Source of the DNA: Aeoliella straminimaris
GTDB taxonomy: Bacteria; Planctomycetota; Planctomycetia; Pirellulales; Lacipirellulaceae
NCBI RefSeq assembly: GCF_024054565.1
Contig: NZ_JAMXLR010000073.1
Location: 1 to 64,000, forward strand
Length of the DNA: 64,000 bases
Reading direction: 5' to 3'
This document shows positions 1-8,953 of this stretch, in pieces (position 1 is the first letter of the stretch; each line of letters opens with the position of its first letter). The notes under the pieces were generated by a model that saw only the letters and a list, made by a program, of their open reading frames with translations, was not told the DNA's origin and searched no databases. A program made the position numbers and the translations under genes.

Positions 1-71
1 GTGAATTCCAGCACCCGCGACAAAGCGGCATTGTCCTCGGCGACCAGGATTTTGTGCGGACTAATGCTCAT
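1..71 (-). CDS. Response regulator, 5' fragment (runs off the window)
   Basis: Reading leftwards from an ATG at 71-69, the first 23 codons give an N-terminus containing KILVAEDN, the beta1 strand and acidic pocket (Glu-Asp) of a CheY-like receiver domain. The rest lies outside the window, so the output domain is unknown. The family accepts phosphate from a histidine kinase on a later Asp. It may belong with the kinase/phosphatase pair transcribed in the same direction upstream, but a gap of about 290 bases separates them. Confidence 0.7.
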   Translation of the reverse strand, partial: MSISPHKILVAEDNAALSRVLEF

Positions 72-364
72 CGATACAAATCGGGGTACTCTGGCACGCG
101 GACGGCGCGCAATCTGTGCACAAGACTTGTTGGGTTTCATCGGCCCTTAGCGGCCTGCAACTTCGTGGCAACTGCGAAACTAGTTGCGAGCAGCAAGTAT
201 CCGGCAGGATATCGGATTGCCAGATTTCCTAAAGCGACGAACGAATGCCAACAATGGGTGATGTGCGGCCGCTGGAAGCGCGGACGGATTCAACGGGTCG
301 CGGTTGCTGCAGGTCGTGCTAGCAGTTCTGGTGGTCGGACAACGACCAAATCTCAAAAAAACCA

Positions 365-1222
365 CTAGCGGCAAACGACAATGGTCAGGTCGTCCGCCTT
401 CGAAGGCTGGCCATCGACTGGCGTGTCCATTCTCGCGCGGGCGGTGCTTCGCAGTTTCTCGCACGCCTTGTGGACCGGGCCCTTGCGAGCCAGCTCCACA
501 ATCTCCGCCAGGTGCAGGTTGTCGAACAGGCCGTCGCTTGCCAGCAGCAAGGTATCGCGAGCGGCCAGTTTGCGTTCCGGGCCGATTTCGATTCGCAGGT
601 CGGGCGTGCCGACCACGTTGGACACGACGTGCCGATCTTCATGGTGCATAGCGTCGCTCTCGTCGATCAAGCCGGCCTCGACGCCATAACCCACGGGGGA
701 GTGAGCCGTGGTCTGGAGTTTCATCTTGCCACGCCCGCCAAAGGCGAGGATGCCGGAGTCGCCCACGTGATAGGGGCGAATAGTCGATCCGGACAGCTCC
801 ACCACGGCCAGCGTGGTGGCGGCGCCGCGGCCGAGGTCGATCACATCGCGGTTGGCTGCCTCGATGCCATTGAGAATGGCCGAGCGAAGCATCGCAAAGG
901 CAGGGTCGGCCTGTTGCAGGCTCAAGCGAATGCGGCGCACTGCCAGGGCCGAGGCCTGCTCGCCCAGGGCCTGGCCGCCAAGTCCGTCGGCCACCACCAG
1001 AACGGCCGCGTTGTCGCCCCAGGGAATAACGGCGGCCGAGTCCTCGTTGGCGGTCTCTTTGCCAGGCGAACGTTGCGACACGACTGCCACCCGGCGACCG
1101 GCGACAAGCACCTCGTCCGGCGCATCCATGTCGGCGGCCGTGTAAAGTTTTGCGCGTTGGAGCGATTTGTCGACAGTGGCGCCCGTGGTTAACGGACTGT
1201 CTTGAGCGCCTTGCTGCACCAT
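365..1222 (-). CDS. PP2C-family Ser/Thr protein phosphatase
   Basis: This 285-residue cytoplasmic protein has the PP2C metal-binding motifs in order: NED near residue 60, DGLGG at 79-83, a GDSG motif mid-protein, SDGLFDN, and a final DDLT. These bind the Mn/Mg pair used to remove phosphate from Ser/Thr. No membrane segment is visible. The ATG at 1222 lies inside the 3' end of the kinase gene (34-base overlap); a GGAG nine bases upstream of it supports that start and implies translational coupling. A later Met at residue 32 would also keep the whole domain. The likely role is to reverse the action of the adjacent kinase (inferred from context). Confidence 0.9.
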   Translation of the reverse strand: MVQQGAQDSPLTTGATVDKSLQRAKLYTAADMDAPDEVLVAGRRVAVVSQRSPGKETANEDSAAVIPWGDNAAVLVVADGLGGQALGEQASALAVRRIRLSLQQADPAFAMLRSAILNGIEAANRDVIDLGRGAATTLAVVELSGSTIRPYHVGDSGILAFGGRGKMKLQTTAHSPVGYGVEAGLIDESDAMHHEDRHVVSNVVGTPDLRIEIGPERKLAARDTLLLASDGLFDNLHLAEIVELARKGPVHKACEKLRSTARARMDTPVDGQPSKADDLTIVVCR

Positions 1223-2490
1223 GGGCAGTAACTCCAGTAATCACCCGCCACGCCCCAGCCACAACGCTGGCAACTCTGTTTCGATCCGTGCAATTGCCAC
1301 CGCCGCCTGACTTTGGTCTGGCACCATGGGCAATATCGCATAAACGGCATCAGCACTTTGCGATCGCAACTGCGATTGGTGCATTTGGCCGTGTAACGCT
1401 TGTCGGAGTATTGTCGCTCACTTTCGGGAACAAAACCAGCGCCATAGCACCAAGGGCAGTAAACCCAGTCGAGTTTCATGCCTCGGTAACAGCGTGGGCA
1501 GCATTGCGGAAACTTGGTGTCGTCGGGGTGTTTGGTGCGTTTCTTGCCACACCAGGGGCAAGCAATCATCGCTTCGGACACGGGACCTTCGCAGTGGTGA
1601 CACTCGTAGTTGGTCTCGAGTTCCCCACCAAACAGGCGCTGAAATTGTTTGCGTTGCACGGCCCGCCAATCGCGCATCCGCTGTGTCTTGGTGGCGGACG
1701 TGGTCTTGCCGTTTACTTTCAAAGCGCGGCCCCGCACCGCGTCGTAAGCGGCTTCCATCTGCACCGCGTCGCGGAATCGCTTGCGAGCGTCGAACTCCAT
1801 GGCTCGCCGCAACAGGGTGATGAAGTCGGGATGCAGCTTGCCCCGCAAACGGTCGAAACCCGTGGGGGGCCATTCGTAAGGAAAGCTGGGGAGCCGGCCG
1901 GTGAGCATGCGATAGAACGTGATGCCCAGCGAGAAGACGTCGCTGCGGGGCGAAACATGCCCCATCGCTTGCTCGGGCGCTACGTAGCCCAGGGTGCCCG
2001 CACCCGAGCCTTGCAGCGTGTGCAGGGCTACGCGAGCGATGCCGAAGTCGGTGAGCCGAACACGATCGCCGCGGAACAACAGGAAGTTATCGGGCTTAAT
2101 GTCGCAATGGACGATTCGCTGGCTGTGGGCGTAGGAGACAGCCGAAACCATCTGATCGGCATAATCGAGCGCCAGCTTGGGCGATAGCCGCCGCTGCAAC
2201 CGGTCGTCGAGGCTCATCTGCCCCAGTGGTTGGATGATGACGAATTTGCCGTCGATGTAGTCGGCGTACTTCAGCGGCAGGATGTTGGGGTGATCCAGCT
2301 TGGCAACCAGGCGGACTTCCTGCCTAAATTCTTCCAGCGTCTCCTTGTTCAGCAAATGCGCATACGGCATTTTCAGCGCAACACGGATCCCCTCGATGGT
2401 GTCCCGAGCCTGGTAGACCACTGCAAAACCACCTTCGGCGATCTTGCGTTCGATGATGTATTTACCAAATCGCTGACGAGCGCGAAACAT
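1189..2490 (-). CDS. Hanks-type Ser/Thr protein kinase with C-terminal zinc ribbons
   Basis: The N-terminal 270 residues form a complete protein kinase domain: glycine-rich loop near 18-23, VALK with Lys40, catalytic loop HCDIKPDN at 128-135, DFG at 148-150 and APE at 171-173. The loop reads HCD rather than HRD, so it is a non-RD kinase that may not need activation-loop phosphorylation. Residues about 290-430 carry eight CxxC-like knuckles, including four CPWC motifs, which suggests four zinc ribbons in place of the transmembrane or PASTA regions common in bacterial kinases. No membrane helix is seen, so it is probably soluble. It is co-transcribed with the PP2C gene. Confidence 0.9.
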   Translation of the reverse strand: MFRARQRFGKYIIERKIAEGGFAVVYQARDTIEGIRVALKMPYAHLLNKETLEEFRQEVRLVAKLDHPNILPLKYADYIDGKFVIIQPLGQMSLDDRLQRRLSPKLALDYADQMVSAVSYAHSQRIVHCDIKPDNFLLFRGDRVRLTDFGIARVALHTLQGSGAGTLGYVAPEQAMGHVSPRSDVFSLGITFYRMLTGRLPSFPYEWPPTGFDRLRGKLHPDFITLLRRAMEFDARKRFRDAVQMEAAYDAVRGRALKVNGKTTSATKTQRMRDWRAVQRKQFQRLFGGELETNYECHHCEGPVSEAMIACPWCGKKRTKHPDDTKFPQCCPRCYRGMKLDWVYCPWCYGAGFVPESERQYSDKRYTAKCTNRSCDRKVLMPFMRYCPWCQTKVRRRWQLHGSKQSCQRCGWGVAGDYWSYCPWCSKALKTVR

Positions 2491-2573
2491 ACTGTTGATA
2501 AGGGGATAGGCGGCAGGGGGAAGAGGTGAACTGGCCAGCGCTCGGGCTTGCCACGCACTTTTCCACCTTTGAA

Positions 2574-3731
2574 TTATACCATTGGTTCGGGGTGCCCGGC
2601 TTGTTTCCGGGAGTGCCCGCCTTGCAGCAACCGGAAACCGATATCGGAACGGATAAATCCGAATAGGCTGGCTACGATCACCACCAGCACCCCGAAGGCC
2701 AGCGGCTTATTATAGTCGATGGCTTCGAAAACGGCGCCCTGACCCACCTCGACCAGTTCCCGCTGGTCGGCCATGGGGGCAACTGGCAGGCCAAACCGCT
2801 CGGCCAGATCGACGATATTGATAATATTGATTACCGGTATGCCCTGACGGCTGAGGCGAGGCATCACGCCGTCCAGTTCGGGTGGCATCCGCAGCGGGGG
2901 CCGCATATTAAGCCCCTCGTCAAACATCTTCTTGCCCACGCTAGTGCCGGCCGAAACGGCCCCACCGCCGACGTTGACATAGCACTTCAGGCCCTGGGGG
3001 CCGGCTGCATCTCGCATTAGCTTCATCCGCAGGTCGACCGCCTGCTTGAACGTTTCGGAGGGCAACGGATCAAATCCGCACCGGACCAGGCCGTTCTGCA
3101 CCTCGATCCGTCCTTCGGGAGAAAGGTTCTCGCCGCGATCCTCCTCGCCACCAATCGAGGCCGCAATGCTGCGATGCTCGAGGATGCCCTGTTCGTAGAG
3201 CAGTTTCTCCATGTCGACCCACATCAGTTTGGGCAGGTTCGCGCCCCACTGCGAGGCGGCACCGCTGCTGATGGGGATGGGTTCGGCCCCCAGCGATTCA
3301 ATGGCCACTAGCGTGCAGATGTTCAGTGCCGGGAAAGAGCCTGACAGGCCAACGCCCACCTTGTCGCCTTCCTTCACACCGGCCCGTTTCAGCATGTCGA
3401 CCATCACGGCGGCGAAGTTGGGGTTCACCGAGGTTTGCTTCGAGGGCAGCACGCCATGCACACTGGTGATGCTCGAACGCACGACGCCAATCAGGCCGGT
3501 CTCCAACGGATCGAACTCGGGCACAATCTCCTCAATCCCCATCCGCGCATCGTAGACCACCTTAAATGCCCGTTCGGCCATCTGGGCAGCTTCGATCTTC
3601 TCCTGATGGTAGGCTTGCTGGCGATCGACGCGAAACTGTTCGACCATCAGCATGCCGACGGCCGACAACAGGGCGATCAGCCCCAGTGCGGGACGCGAAA
3701 CTGCCTTGGGACGCCAGATGACTTTTTTCAT
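2574..3731 (-). CDS. pgsW: Poly-gamma-glutamate system protein (PgsW type)
   Basis: This 385-residue protein has a membrane helix near residues 14-31, a large extracytoplasmic or soluble domain, and a second helix near 345-365. It resembles the family annotated as poly-gamma-glutamate system protein (PgsW), which is found with PgsB and PgsC in organisms lacking a canonical PgsA. The exact role is not established. It follows pgsC in the same direction after a 164-base gap. The ATG at 3731 gives a natural positively charged N-terminus before the first helix. Confidence 0.75.
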   Translation of the reverse strand: MKKVIWRPKAVSRPALGLIALLSAVGMLMVEQFRVDRQQAYHQEKIEAAQMAERAFKVVYDARMGIEEIVPEFDPLETGLIGVVRSSITSVHGVLPSKQTSVNPNFAAVMVDMLKRAGVKEGDKVGVGLSGSFPALNICTLVAIESLGAEPIPISSGAASQWGANLPKLMWVDMEKLLYEQGILEHRSIAASIGGEEDRGENLSPEGRIEVQNGLVRCGFDPLPSETFKQAVDLRMKLMRDAAGPQGLKCYVNVGGGAVSAGTSVGKKMFDEGLNMRPPLRMPPELDGVMPRLSRQGIPVINIINIVDLAERFGLPVAPMADQRELVEVGQGAVFEAIDYNKPLAFGVLVVIVASLFGFIRSDIGFRLLQGGHSRKQAGHPEPMV

Positions 3732-3895
3732 GAGATTTGACTCGTCGCGGAAGAAGGCTTCTGCGGATGGTTTGTGTAGAAGGGTAATTCTGAAGTTGAA
3801 TCTTGGGGGCCGGAGCCTCGGGTTTTCTTAGCGTCAACCTCCGGGCCGCCCGGCGCTAGCGCGGTCGGCTCACCAGGGATCGAGCTTGGACGATG

Positions 3896-4375
3896 CTAGT
3901 ACATATTCAGTTGTACGCCGTACAGCAAAATAAGAATCAAGCGAATGGCCACGGCGGCCGTTAGCAGGGCGCAGAGCGTTTCGAGCCAGCCCTGGCGGTC
4001 GAACCAAATGGCGATCAGGCCCGGGATGATGTAACCGATCACCTGAAATTGGGTTTGCTCGCTGGCGTAGCGTTCCACCGAGGTAATAAAGTCCATCGGA
4101 ATGTAGTTGAACAGCATGCGGACCAGGTAGCCCACCAGAATCATCAGCACCGTACGGCGGCGGCCGTACACGATGATGAAGGTGCTCATCAGGTACACGA
4201 TCATGTAGGTGGCCAGGGCCGCCAGAATCGTGAGAGCGACGTCGATGGGGCGACTCAAAGCCAGGGCAAAATACCCTGGCACGACCATGCCGCCCGCCGC
4301 CAGGCCGAACAGCTCGGAGAACAACAAACTGACCGCCAGGCCAATGCCGATGGCGACGCTGAGCATTTCAACCAT
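3896..4375 (-). CDS. pgsC: Poly-gamma-glutamate biosynthesis membrane protein PgsC/CapC
   Basis: A 159-residue, almost wholly hydrophobic protein with about four to five membrane helices and the GGMVVPGY region typical of PgsC/CapC near the N-terminus. With PgsB it forms the membrane-bound polyglutamate synthase. The ATG at 4375 lies one base after the pgsB stop (4377-4379), so the two are translationally coupled. Extending 12 codons upstream would put the start inside pgsB and add residues not expected in the family. Confidence 0.85.
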   Translation of the reverse strand: MVEMLSVAIGIGLAVSLLFSELFGLAAGGMVVPGYFALALSRPIDVALTILAALATYMIVYLMSTFIIVYGRRRTVLMILVGYLVRMLFNYIPMDFITSVERYASEQTQFQVIGYIIPGLIAIWFDRQGWLETLCALLTAAVAIRLILILLYGVQLNMY

Positions 4376-4376
4376 G

Positions 4377-5573
4377 TTACTTGAAGACTGTTTGAGTACT
4401 GCGATTAGCAAAGTAGCGAACCACGTCGAGGCCGACGCCGCCGATGTTGGCCATGCCCATGGCCAGGGACGACCGCCCCGATAGTTCGATAATCGTCTCG
4501 AAAATCTCTTCGGTGCGGCGGTTCTCGGCCATCACCAATTTGAGCGGGTCGAGCCCGGCGTCGGTGGCCGCCTTGCCGAAGATGTAGGTGCCGCTGCCGA
4601 TCAATACGTAGTAGTCGGCCGGTGCCCAGTCGGCGATGATGCGTCCCAGTTGGTGCGAACGGTCGGGGCGGTCGACCCGGCAGTTGAACACGGCAATCCG
4701 TCGCTCGACGTCCGCATAGCGTTCCAGGGCCATGTTCCAGATCCGCTCGGTCGACTCGGGATCGTTGGCCGCAAAGCCGTTGACGAAGTTGATGCGACGG
4801 CCGAAAAAGTCCATTTCGTGCGCGGTCATCGCACCCGGATCGGGCTTGGCATTCCACATGCCCTGCAGCGCCACGCCGCGCTCGATGCCCAAGTCGTCGC
4901 ACACTCGCAGGGCCAGGGCCACGTTCTCGGCATGCTCGACGTAGGGGAAGTTAACCAGGTCGAGCGGCGTAATCTTGGCCACATCTTCCTCGGTAATGGG
5001 AATCAGTTTGGTGCCGCGCTCGTCGCAAACCTTCTCGAAGACGCCCAGGTGATCGCGCTCGGCCGTGAACAGCTTGCCATTGATCGGAATCATGCCGGCC
5101 AGCGCCTTGGCCACGTCCACTTCCGTGGGGCCCATTACATCGAGGTGGTCTTCGCGGGCGTTGGTGATCACCGCGTGCGTGGCGCGGACAATGCGGTTTT
5201 CGCACAGCCACTGCAGGTAGGGAATTAACGCCATGCACTCGATTACCAGCGCCTCGGCTCCGGCTTCGACCGTGGCTTCGACGATGCGAAGCTGTTCGAT
5301 CACATTGGCTCTCGCCGGGCGGAACACCGGGTACTCGGTGCCGTCGGGCAGGATCATGCGTGGCAGGGTGCCGGTGGTCTTGCAGCAGGTGCGGACCTGC
5401 CCGGCGCGCATGCCGGCGGCAATCAGCCGCGCGACGCTCGACTTGCCCCGGGTCCCGTTCACATGGACCCGGGTCGGAATCTGCGTCAGTCGACGGCGAT
5501 GGGATAGCGATTCCACCAGGCCCCCCGCGGCGAGCAAGCCAGTGGTGGCCAACAGAATGGCAGCTGCAGACAT
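4377..5573 (-). CDS. pgsB: Poly-gamma-glutamate synthase PgsB/CapB
   Basis: A 398-residue Mur-ligase-related amide ligase that uses ATP to polymerise glutamate through the gamma-carboxyl. A short N-terminal hydrophobic helix (about residues 4-20) precedes the P-loop NGTRGKSS at 39-46. The downstream sequence is collinear with CapB, including an NAREDH motif mid-protein. It is the first gene of a pgsB-pgsC-pgsW unit. No pgsA/capA transporter or pgsE is in the window. In such bacteria the operon may serve a surface polymer or osmoprotection (inference). Confidence 0.87.
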   Translation of the reverse strand: MSAAAILLATTGLLAAGGLVESLSHRRRLTQIPTRVHVNGTRGKSSVARLIAAGMRAGQVRTCCKTTGTLPRMILPDGTEYPVFRPARANVIEQLRIVEATVEAGAEALVIECMALIPYLQWLCENRIVRATHAVITNAREDHLDVMGPTEVDVAKALAGMIPINGKLFTAERDHLGVFEKVCDERGTKLIPITEEDVAKITPLDLVNFPYVEHAENVALALRVCDDLGIERGVALQGMWNAKPDPGAMTAHEMDFFGRRINFVNGFAANDPESTERIWNMALERYADVERRIAVFNCRVDRPDRSHQLGRIIADWAPADYYVLIGSGTYIFGKAATDAGLDPLKLVMAENRRTEEIFETIIELSGRSSLAMGMANIGGVGLDVVRYFANRSTQTVFK

Positions 5574-5944
5574 GGAGGAGCGTTACCCTGCGAGGGGGGG
5601 ACCCGCCACTGCTCGCTCCCGGATGGGGCCGAGCGGTGACCGAAAAATGGGGGATGGAAGCCGCAGCCGCTTAATCGCCTGGCCGCAATGCTGTCCGGAA
5701 CTTTGCGCAGAATGTATCGGCCAGAAACCTTGCTGACAAGCGGCAGTTTCTGCCGTTTCGGGCAACCAGGGGAAATAGTTGGCTGGCGAGCGTGCGACCG
5801 GCTGTCTGCCAGCCTACTTCCGAGCAAATAAAATACCGACGCGACCGCTATCAGTCGCCCGGTATTGGGCTTGTTCGCACACCAGCAGCGGGGCTATAAG
5901 CTCGCTCGGCAAACCAACCCGTCACGCGTTGCGTATCGAGTGTT
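5574..5944. other. Divergent intergenic region
   Basis: A 371-base region between the divergent pgsB and Cys-rich protein genes. I see no credible gene in it; frames through it are short and lack family features. One weak promoter candidate for the rightward gene is listed separately. Confidence 0.6.
5871..5900 (+). promoter_or_regulatory. Candidate sigma-70-like promoter for the small Cys-rich secreted protein
   Basis: TTGTTC and TATAAG are separated by 18 bases, with the -10 box about 45 bases before the start codon of the downstream gene. This is a sequence match only; the -35 box is imperfect. Confidence 0.3.
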
Positions 5945-6388
5945 ATGAACTTCTGGCGAACCCATCTGCTGAGAGTATGCCTGGTGTGGGCTACCGCGCT
6001 GGGGCTGTCGCTTTCGGTATTCGCCACCCGCCCGCCTTGTGCTTGCTCGCTCGAGCGTCCCCAGCCCGAGGTGCCCGCGTGCCCTCATTGCGCCCAGGCC
6101 AGCCACAACGCCCCGGCCAGCCCGGATAGCTGCTGTCAGCAGGGCTGCCATAGCTACGACGACTGCGAGTGCCCCTGCTGCAATTCGACGCCCGCCGATC
6201 AGCCGCTTCGGCTCGATTCGGCCAGCGAGCCGCAGTTAGTGCCGTTGAGCACGTCGTTCTTTACCGGCGCAGTGCAACAGCACCTGCTGCTTGCGAACCC
6301 GATTGCTGCGGCCGCCAGTTGGCGGTCGGGGCAATTTGTCGGTTACGAACCACCTCGTCTGGCGAAGCTCTGTCGCTGGATCATTTGA
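5945..6388 (+). CDS. Small secreted Cys-rich protein, unknown function
   Basis: A 147-residue protein with a clear N-terminal signal sequence (basic start, hydrophobic residues about 8-27). It is followed by a Cys-rich segment with CxC, CxxC and CC pairs up to about residue 82, then an ordinary C-terminal half. I recognise no family. The cysteines resemble those of the next gene, a much larger Cys-rich secreted protein 103 bases downstream on the same strand, so the two may share a metal-related or redox role (inference). Confidence 0.65.
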   Translation: MNFWRTHLLRVCLVWATALGLSLSVFATRPPCACSLERPQPEVPACPHCAQASHNAPASPDSCCQQGCHSYDDCECPCCNSTPADQPLRLDSASEPQLVPLSTSFFTGAVQQHLLLANPIAAAASWRSGQFVGYEPPRLAKLCRWII

Positions 6389-6491
6389 ATCGCCCCCCGC
6401 GTGCGTCAAGCACCACCGTGCTACCGGTGCGCGCGTTCATGGATGATATGCGATTTACACTGTTTCCAGAAACTAACGAACGAGGAATTTG

Positions 6492-7442
6492 ATGAAAGCA
6501 ATGTTTTTAATCGCCGCGGTTGCTGCCGTGGCTTCGACCGGCGCCTTCGCCCTGCAGGGCGATTCGCCCGACACCACGGACGGCGCCAAGCCGTGTTGCA
6601 GCGAGAGCGGCTGTTGCCAGCAAGGCGACGCGACCAAGGCTTGCTGCGAGAAGTGCGGAGACGATTGCAAGTGCGATCCCTGTAAATGCTCGGATTCGGA
6701 CGCGACCGCCGTGTCGGCCACCTGCCCTGTGAGCGGTTGCTGCGGAGAGAACTGCCCAGCCGGCCCGTGCGCCGAAGGTCAGTGCGCGGATGCCAAGTGC
6801 CTGAAGTCGGATGTGTCTGCCGTGTCGGCTACTTGCGAGAAGTGCGGCGCCGCCTGCAAGTGTGCTCCCTGCAAGTGCCCAAAGGGTGAAGCAACCGTGG
6901 CGCTCGCCAGCTGCCCAGTTGGTGGTTGCTGCGACGGCGCAAAGTGTACCGAAGGCCAATGCCCTGGCTGTCAGTGCCCGGCGTCGGACAAAGCTGCCGT
7001 GTCGGCCCCTTGCGAAAAGTGCGGCGACGCCTGCAAGTGTGCTCCCTGCAAGTGCCCAAAGGGTGAAGCAACCGTGGCGCTCGCCAGCTGCCCAGTTGGT
7101 GGTTGCTGCGACGGTGCAAAGTGTGCCGAAGGCCAATGCCCTGGCTGTCAGTGCCCGGCGTCGGACAAAGTTGCCGTGTCGGCCACTTGCGAGAAGTGCG
7201 GCGACGCCTGCAAGTGCGATCCCTGCAAGTGCCCAAAGGGCGAAGCGGTCGCCGCTCAGGCCACTTGTCCCAGCGACGGGTGTGGAACAGAGAGCTGCGC
7301 CGACTGCAAATGCAGCGATTGCCAGTGCCCCACTTGCGAATGCAGCCAGTGTGACGAAGCTTGTCCTTGCGACAACTGCGATTGCTCGGACTGCAAGAGC
7401 GGTGATGAAGAGGCCGCTGTGGCCACGACCGAAGCCAGCTAA
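6492..7442 (+). CDS. Secreted Cys-rich tandem-repeat protein, metallothionein-like
   Basis: A 316-residue protein with an N-terminal signal peptide (about residues 1-21) and about 65 cysteines, roughly one residue in five. Four repeats each open with CEKCG..CKC.PCKC; the second and third are nearly identical units of 59 residues, the first is 63, and the fourth passes into a still denser CxxC/CxC tail. Asp, Lys and Gly fill the gaps and aromatics are almost absent, as in metallothioneins, but it is far longer and exported. Metal binding is inferred. The start is ATG 6492, five bases after GAGGA. A strong terminator follows. Confidence 0.75.
   Translation: MKAMFLIAAVAAVASTGAFALQGDSPDTTDGAKPCCSESGCCQQGDATKACCEKCGDDCKCDPCKCSDSDATAVSATCPVSGCCGENCPAGPCAEGQCADAKCLKSDVSAVSATCEKCGAACKCAPCKCPKGEATVALASCPVGGCCDGAKCTEGQCPGCQCPASDKAAVSAPCEKCGDACKCAPCKCPKGEATVALASCPVGGCCDGAKCAEGQCPGCQCPASDKVAVSATCEKCGDACKCDPCKCPKGEAVAAQATCPSDGCGTESCADCKCSDCQCPTCECSQCDEACPCDNCDCSDCKSGDEEAAVATTEAS
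6834..7187 (+). repeat. Two near-identical 177-bp tandem copies inside the Cys-rich gene
   Basis: Copies begin at 6834 and 7011 and differ at only a few bases. A third related unit starts at 7188 and a more diverged one (189-base spacing) at 6645. The low divergence between the two central copies points to recent in-frame duplication. Confidence 0.9.
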
Positions 7443-7469
7443 ACGCTGCGGCTAACTTGGAAACCTACG

Positions 7470-7508
7470 ACCCCTCGCGCCCCTCTTGGCGGTGCGAGGG
7501 GTTTTTTT
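7470..7508 (+). terminator. Intrinsic terminator of the Cys-rich gene
   Basis: ACCCCTCGC pairs perfectly with GCGAGGGGT across a 15-base loop and is followed directly by seven T residues. It lies 28 bases after the stop codon. Confidence 0.9.
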
Positions 7509-7582
7509 GTGTTGGCCGACGAGAGTGAAGAGGATTCACAACCGGTCCTGGAGTGGGGCGGGGCGTCAGAACCTCGCCGCCG

Positions 7583-8677
7583 CTAGTCGCTCGCTTCCTG
7601 GGCATCTTCCAGTCCCTCTTCGACCATCTGTTCGGCATCTTCGGCATCGTTGCCCTCGGGGTCAGGCTCAGTGGGCTCGTTGCCGTTGAGCGAAAATTCG
7701 GCCACAAACGCCAAGTGGTCCGAACCGGGGGGATGAAATCGCTCGACTCGCACGATCTTTGCGCTGTCGGGCAGGAATACGTGGTCGATCGGAAATCGAA
7801 TCACTGGATTTTTGGCGTGGTACGTGCTCAACAACCCACGCCCGATTCGCGGATCCTTCAGGCCGCTCAAGCGTTTGAACAGCCTCGTGGTGTGGCTCCA
7901 GGCCACGTCGTTGAAGTCGCCGGTGACAATCCAATCGTCGTCGGGATGGTCGGTCACGTGGTCTGCGACCAACATCAGCTCGGCGTCGCGAATGCGGCTG
8001 TCGTGTCGGCCTTCGCCCTCACGCTTTTCGAGCCCAGGCGGCGTGGGATGCACACCAATAAAGTGCACCTGGCGACCGTTGGTCAGTTCGACTTCGGCAA
8101 AGATCGAAGGCCGAGCGTCAGAAACCAAGTAACGAATCTCGGAATCGATCAGCGGCAGCCTGCTCCACAGCATCAGGCCCAGGCCTTTCTCTTCGACCAC
8201 GCCCTGGCGGTGGGGGAACTCGCCCTTCAGCGGTTGCAACGCGTCTTGCCAGGCCCGGTTGTATTCGATCAGGAGCAGCAGATCGGCGTCTTGCTGGCGG
8301 AGGATGGGCAGGGCGTCCTCCTTCTCGGGATTGTCGTACTGCAGGTTGACCACTGCCACGGTGATCGCGTGTTCAGCATCGCCGTCGGCCGACTGGATCT
8401 CCAGCGGCCAGAGTGGTGTGTAGGGAACCATGTGACTTGCCTGCCAGCAGGCGACGCCCGCCCCCGCCACGCACCAGGCCAACAGGGAGTTCGACCAACC
8501 GCCTTGCCACAGGCAAAGCACTAGTGCGGCCAGCGCAAGTGCGGTCAGGGCAGCGATTTGCAGTCGCGGGAAATCGCACAGCCGCACGATCCAGGCGCCC
8601 ACCGGCAAAAGTGGCAGTACCGAGGCTACCAGCATCAGACCTATCACAACGCGGGCGACAATTGAAACTATGAACAT
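7583..8677 (-). CDS. Membrane-anchored endonuclease/exonuclease/phosphatase family protein
   Basis: A 364-residue protein. Three hydrophobic helices occupy the first ~85 residues, then an EEP (DNase I-like) domain follows with a catalytic Glu in LLLLIEYN, the GDFND motif, and a final SDH. This family hydrolyses phosphodiester or phosphomonoester bonds; the substrate cannot be read from the sequence. The topology puts the catalytic domain outside the membrane or at its surface. The C-terminal 35 residues are acidic and low-complexity. The gene stands alone on its strand. Confidence 0.85.
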   Translation of the reverse strand: MFIVSIVARVVIGLMLVASVLPLLPVGAWIVRLCDFPRLQIAALTALALAALVLCLWQGGWSNSLLAWCVAGAGVACWQASHMVPYTPLWPLEIQSADGDAEHAITVAVVNLQYDNPEKEDALPILRQQDADLLLLIEYNRAWQDALQPLKGEFPHRQGVVEEKGLGLMLWSRLPLIDSEIRYLVSDARPSIFAEVELTNGRQVHFIGVHPTPPGLEKREGEGRHDSRIRDAELMLVADHVTDHPDDDWIVTGDFNDVAWSHTTRLFKRLSGLKDPRIGRGLLSTYHAKNPVIRFPIDHVFLPDSAKIVRVERFHPPGSDHLAFVAEFSLNGNEPTEPDPEGNDAEDAEQMVEEGLEDAQEASD

Positions 8678-8834
8678 GCGAGTGGCAGCGTAGAGGGCAG
8701 GATGGTTTATGGATGACCCAAGCTTAACGCAACTGGGATGCCAAGCGAACTGCCGGGTGGATGTCCGTAGTCAACTTGCGGCCACCGCCGAACAAGCAGC
8801 GAAGATATTCTCCGTCCCGACAGCGCATAGGACA

Positions 8835-8875
8835 GCCCGCCGGCGGGGCGAGGGAAAAGCACCCCACCGACGGGC
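8835..8875 (-). terminator. Candidate terminator hairpin of the 953-residue membrane protein gene
   Basis: Two 14-base arms (8835-8848 and 8862-8875) pair across a 13-base loop. In the leftward transcript the two mismatches become G-U pairs, so the stem is stable on that strand. No clear U tract follows, so it may be a non-canonical terminator. Confidence 0.45.
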
Positions 8876-8953
8876 TTCCACGCTTTTTCAATGGTGGGCG
8901 ACGGGCAGTGGACGGCCACTTGGGCCCGCCACCTGCCAGTCGTCCCGGAGCGG

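Noticed and set aside
6507..7136. Leftward 209-codon frame opposite the Cys-rich gene
   Set aside because: It mirrors the tandem repeat and has no family features; the sense gene has a signal peptide, ribosome site and terminator.
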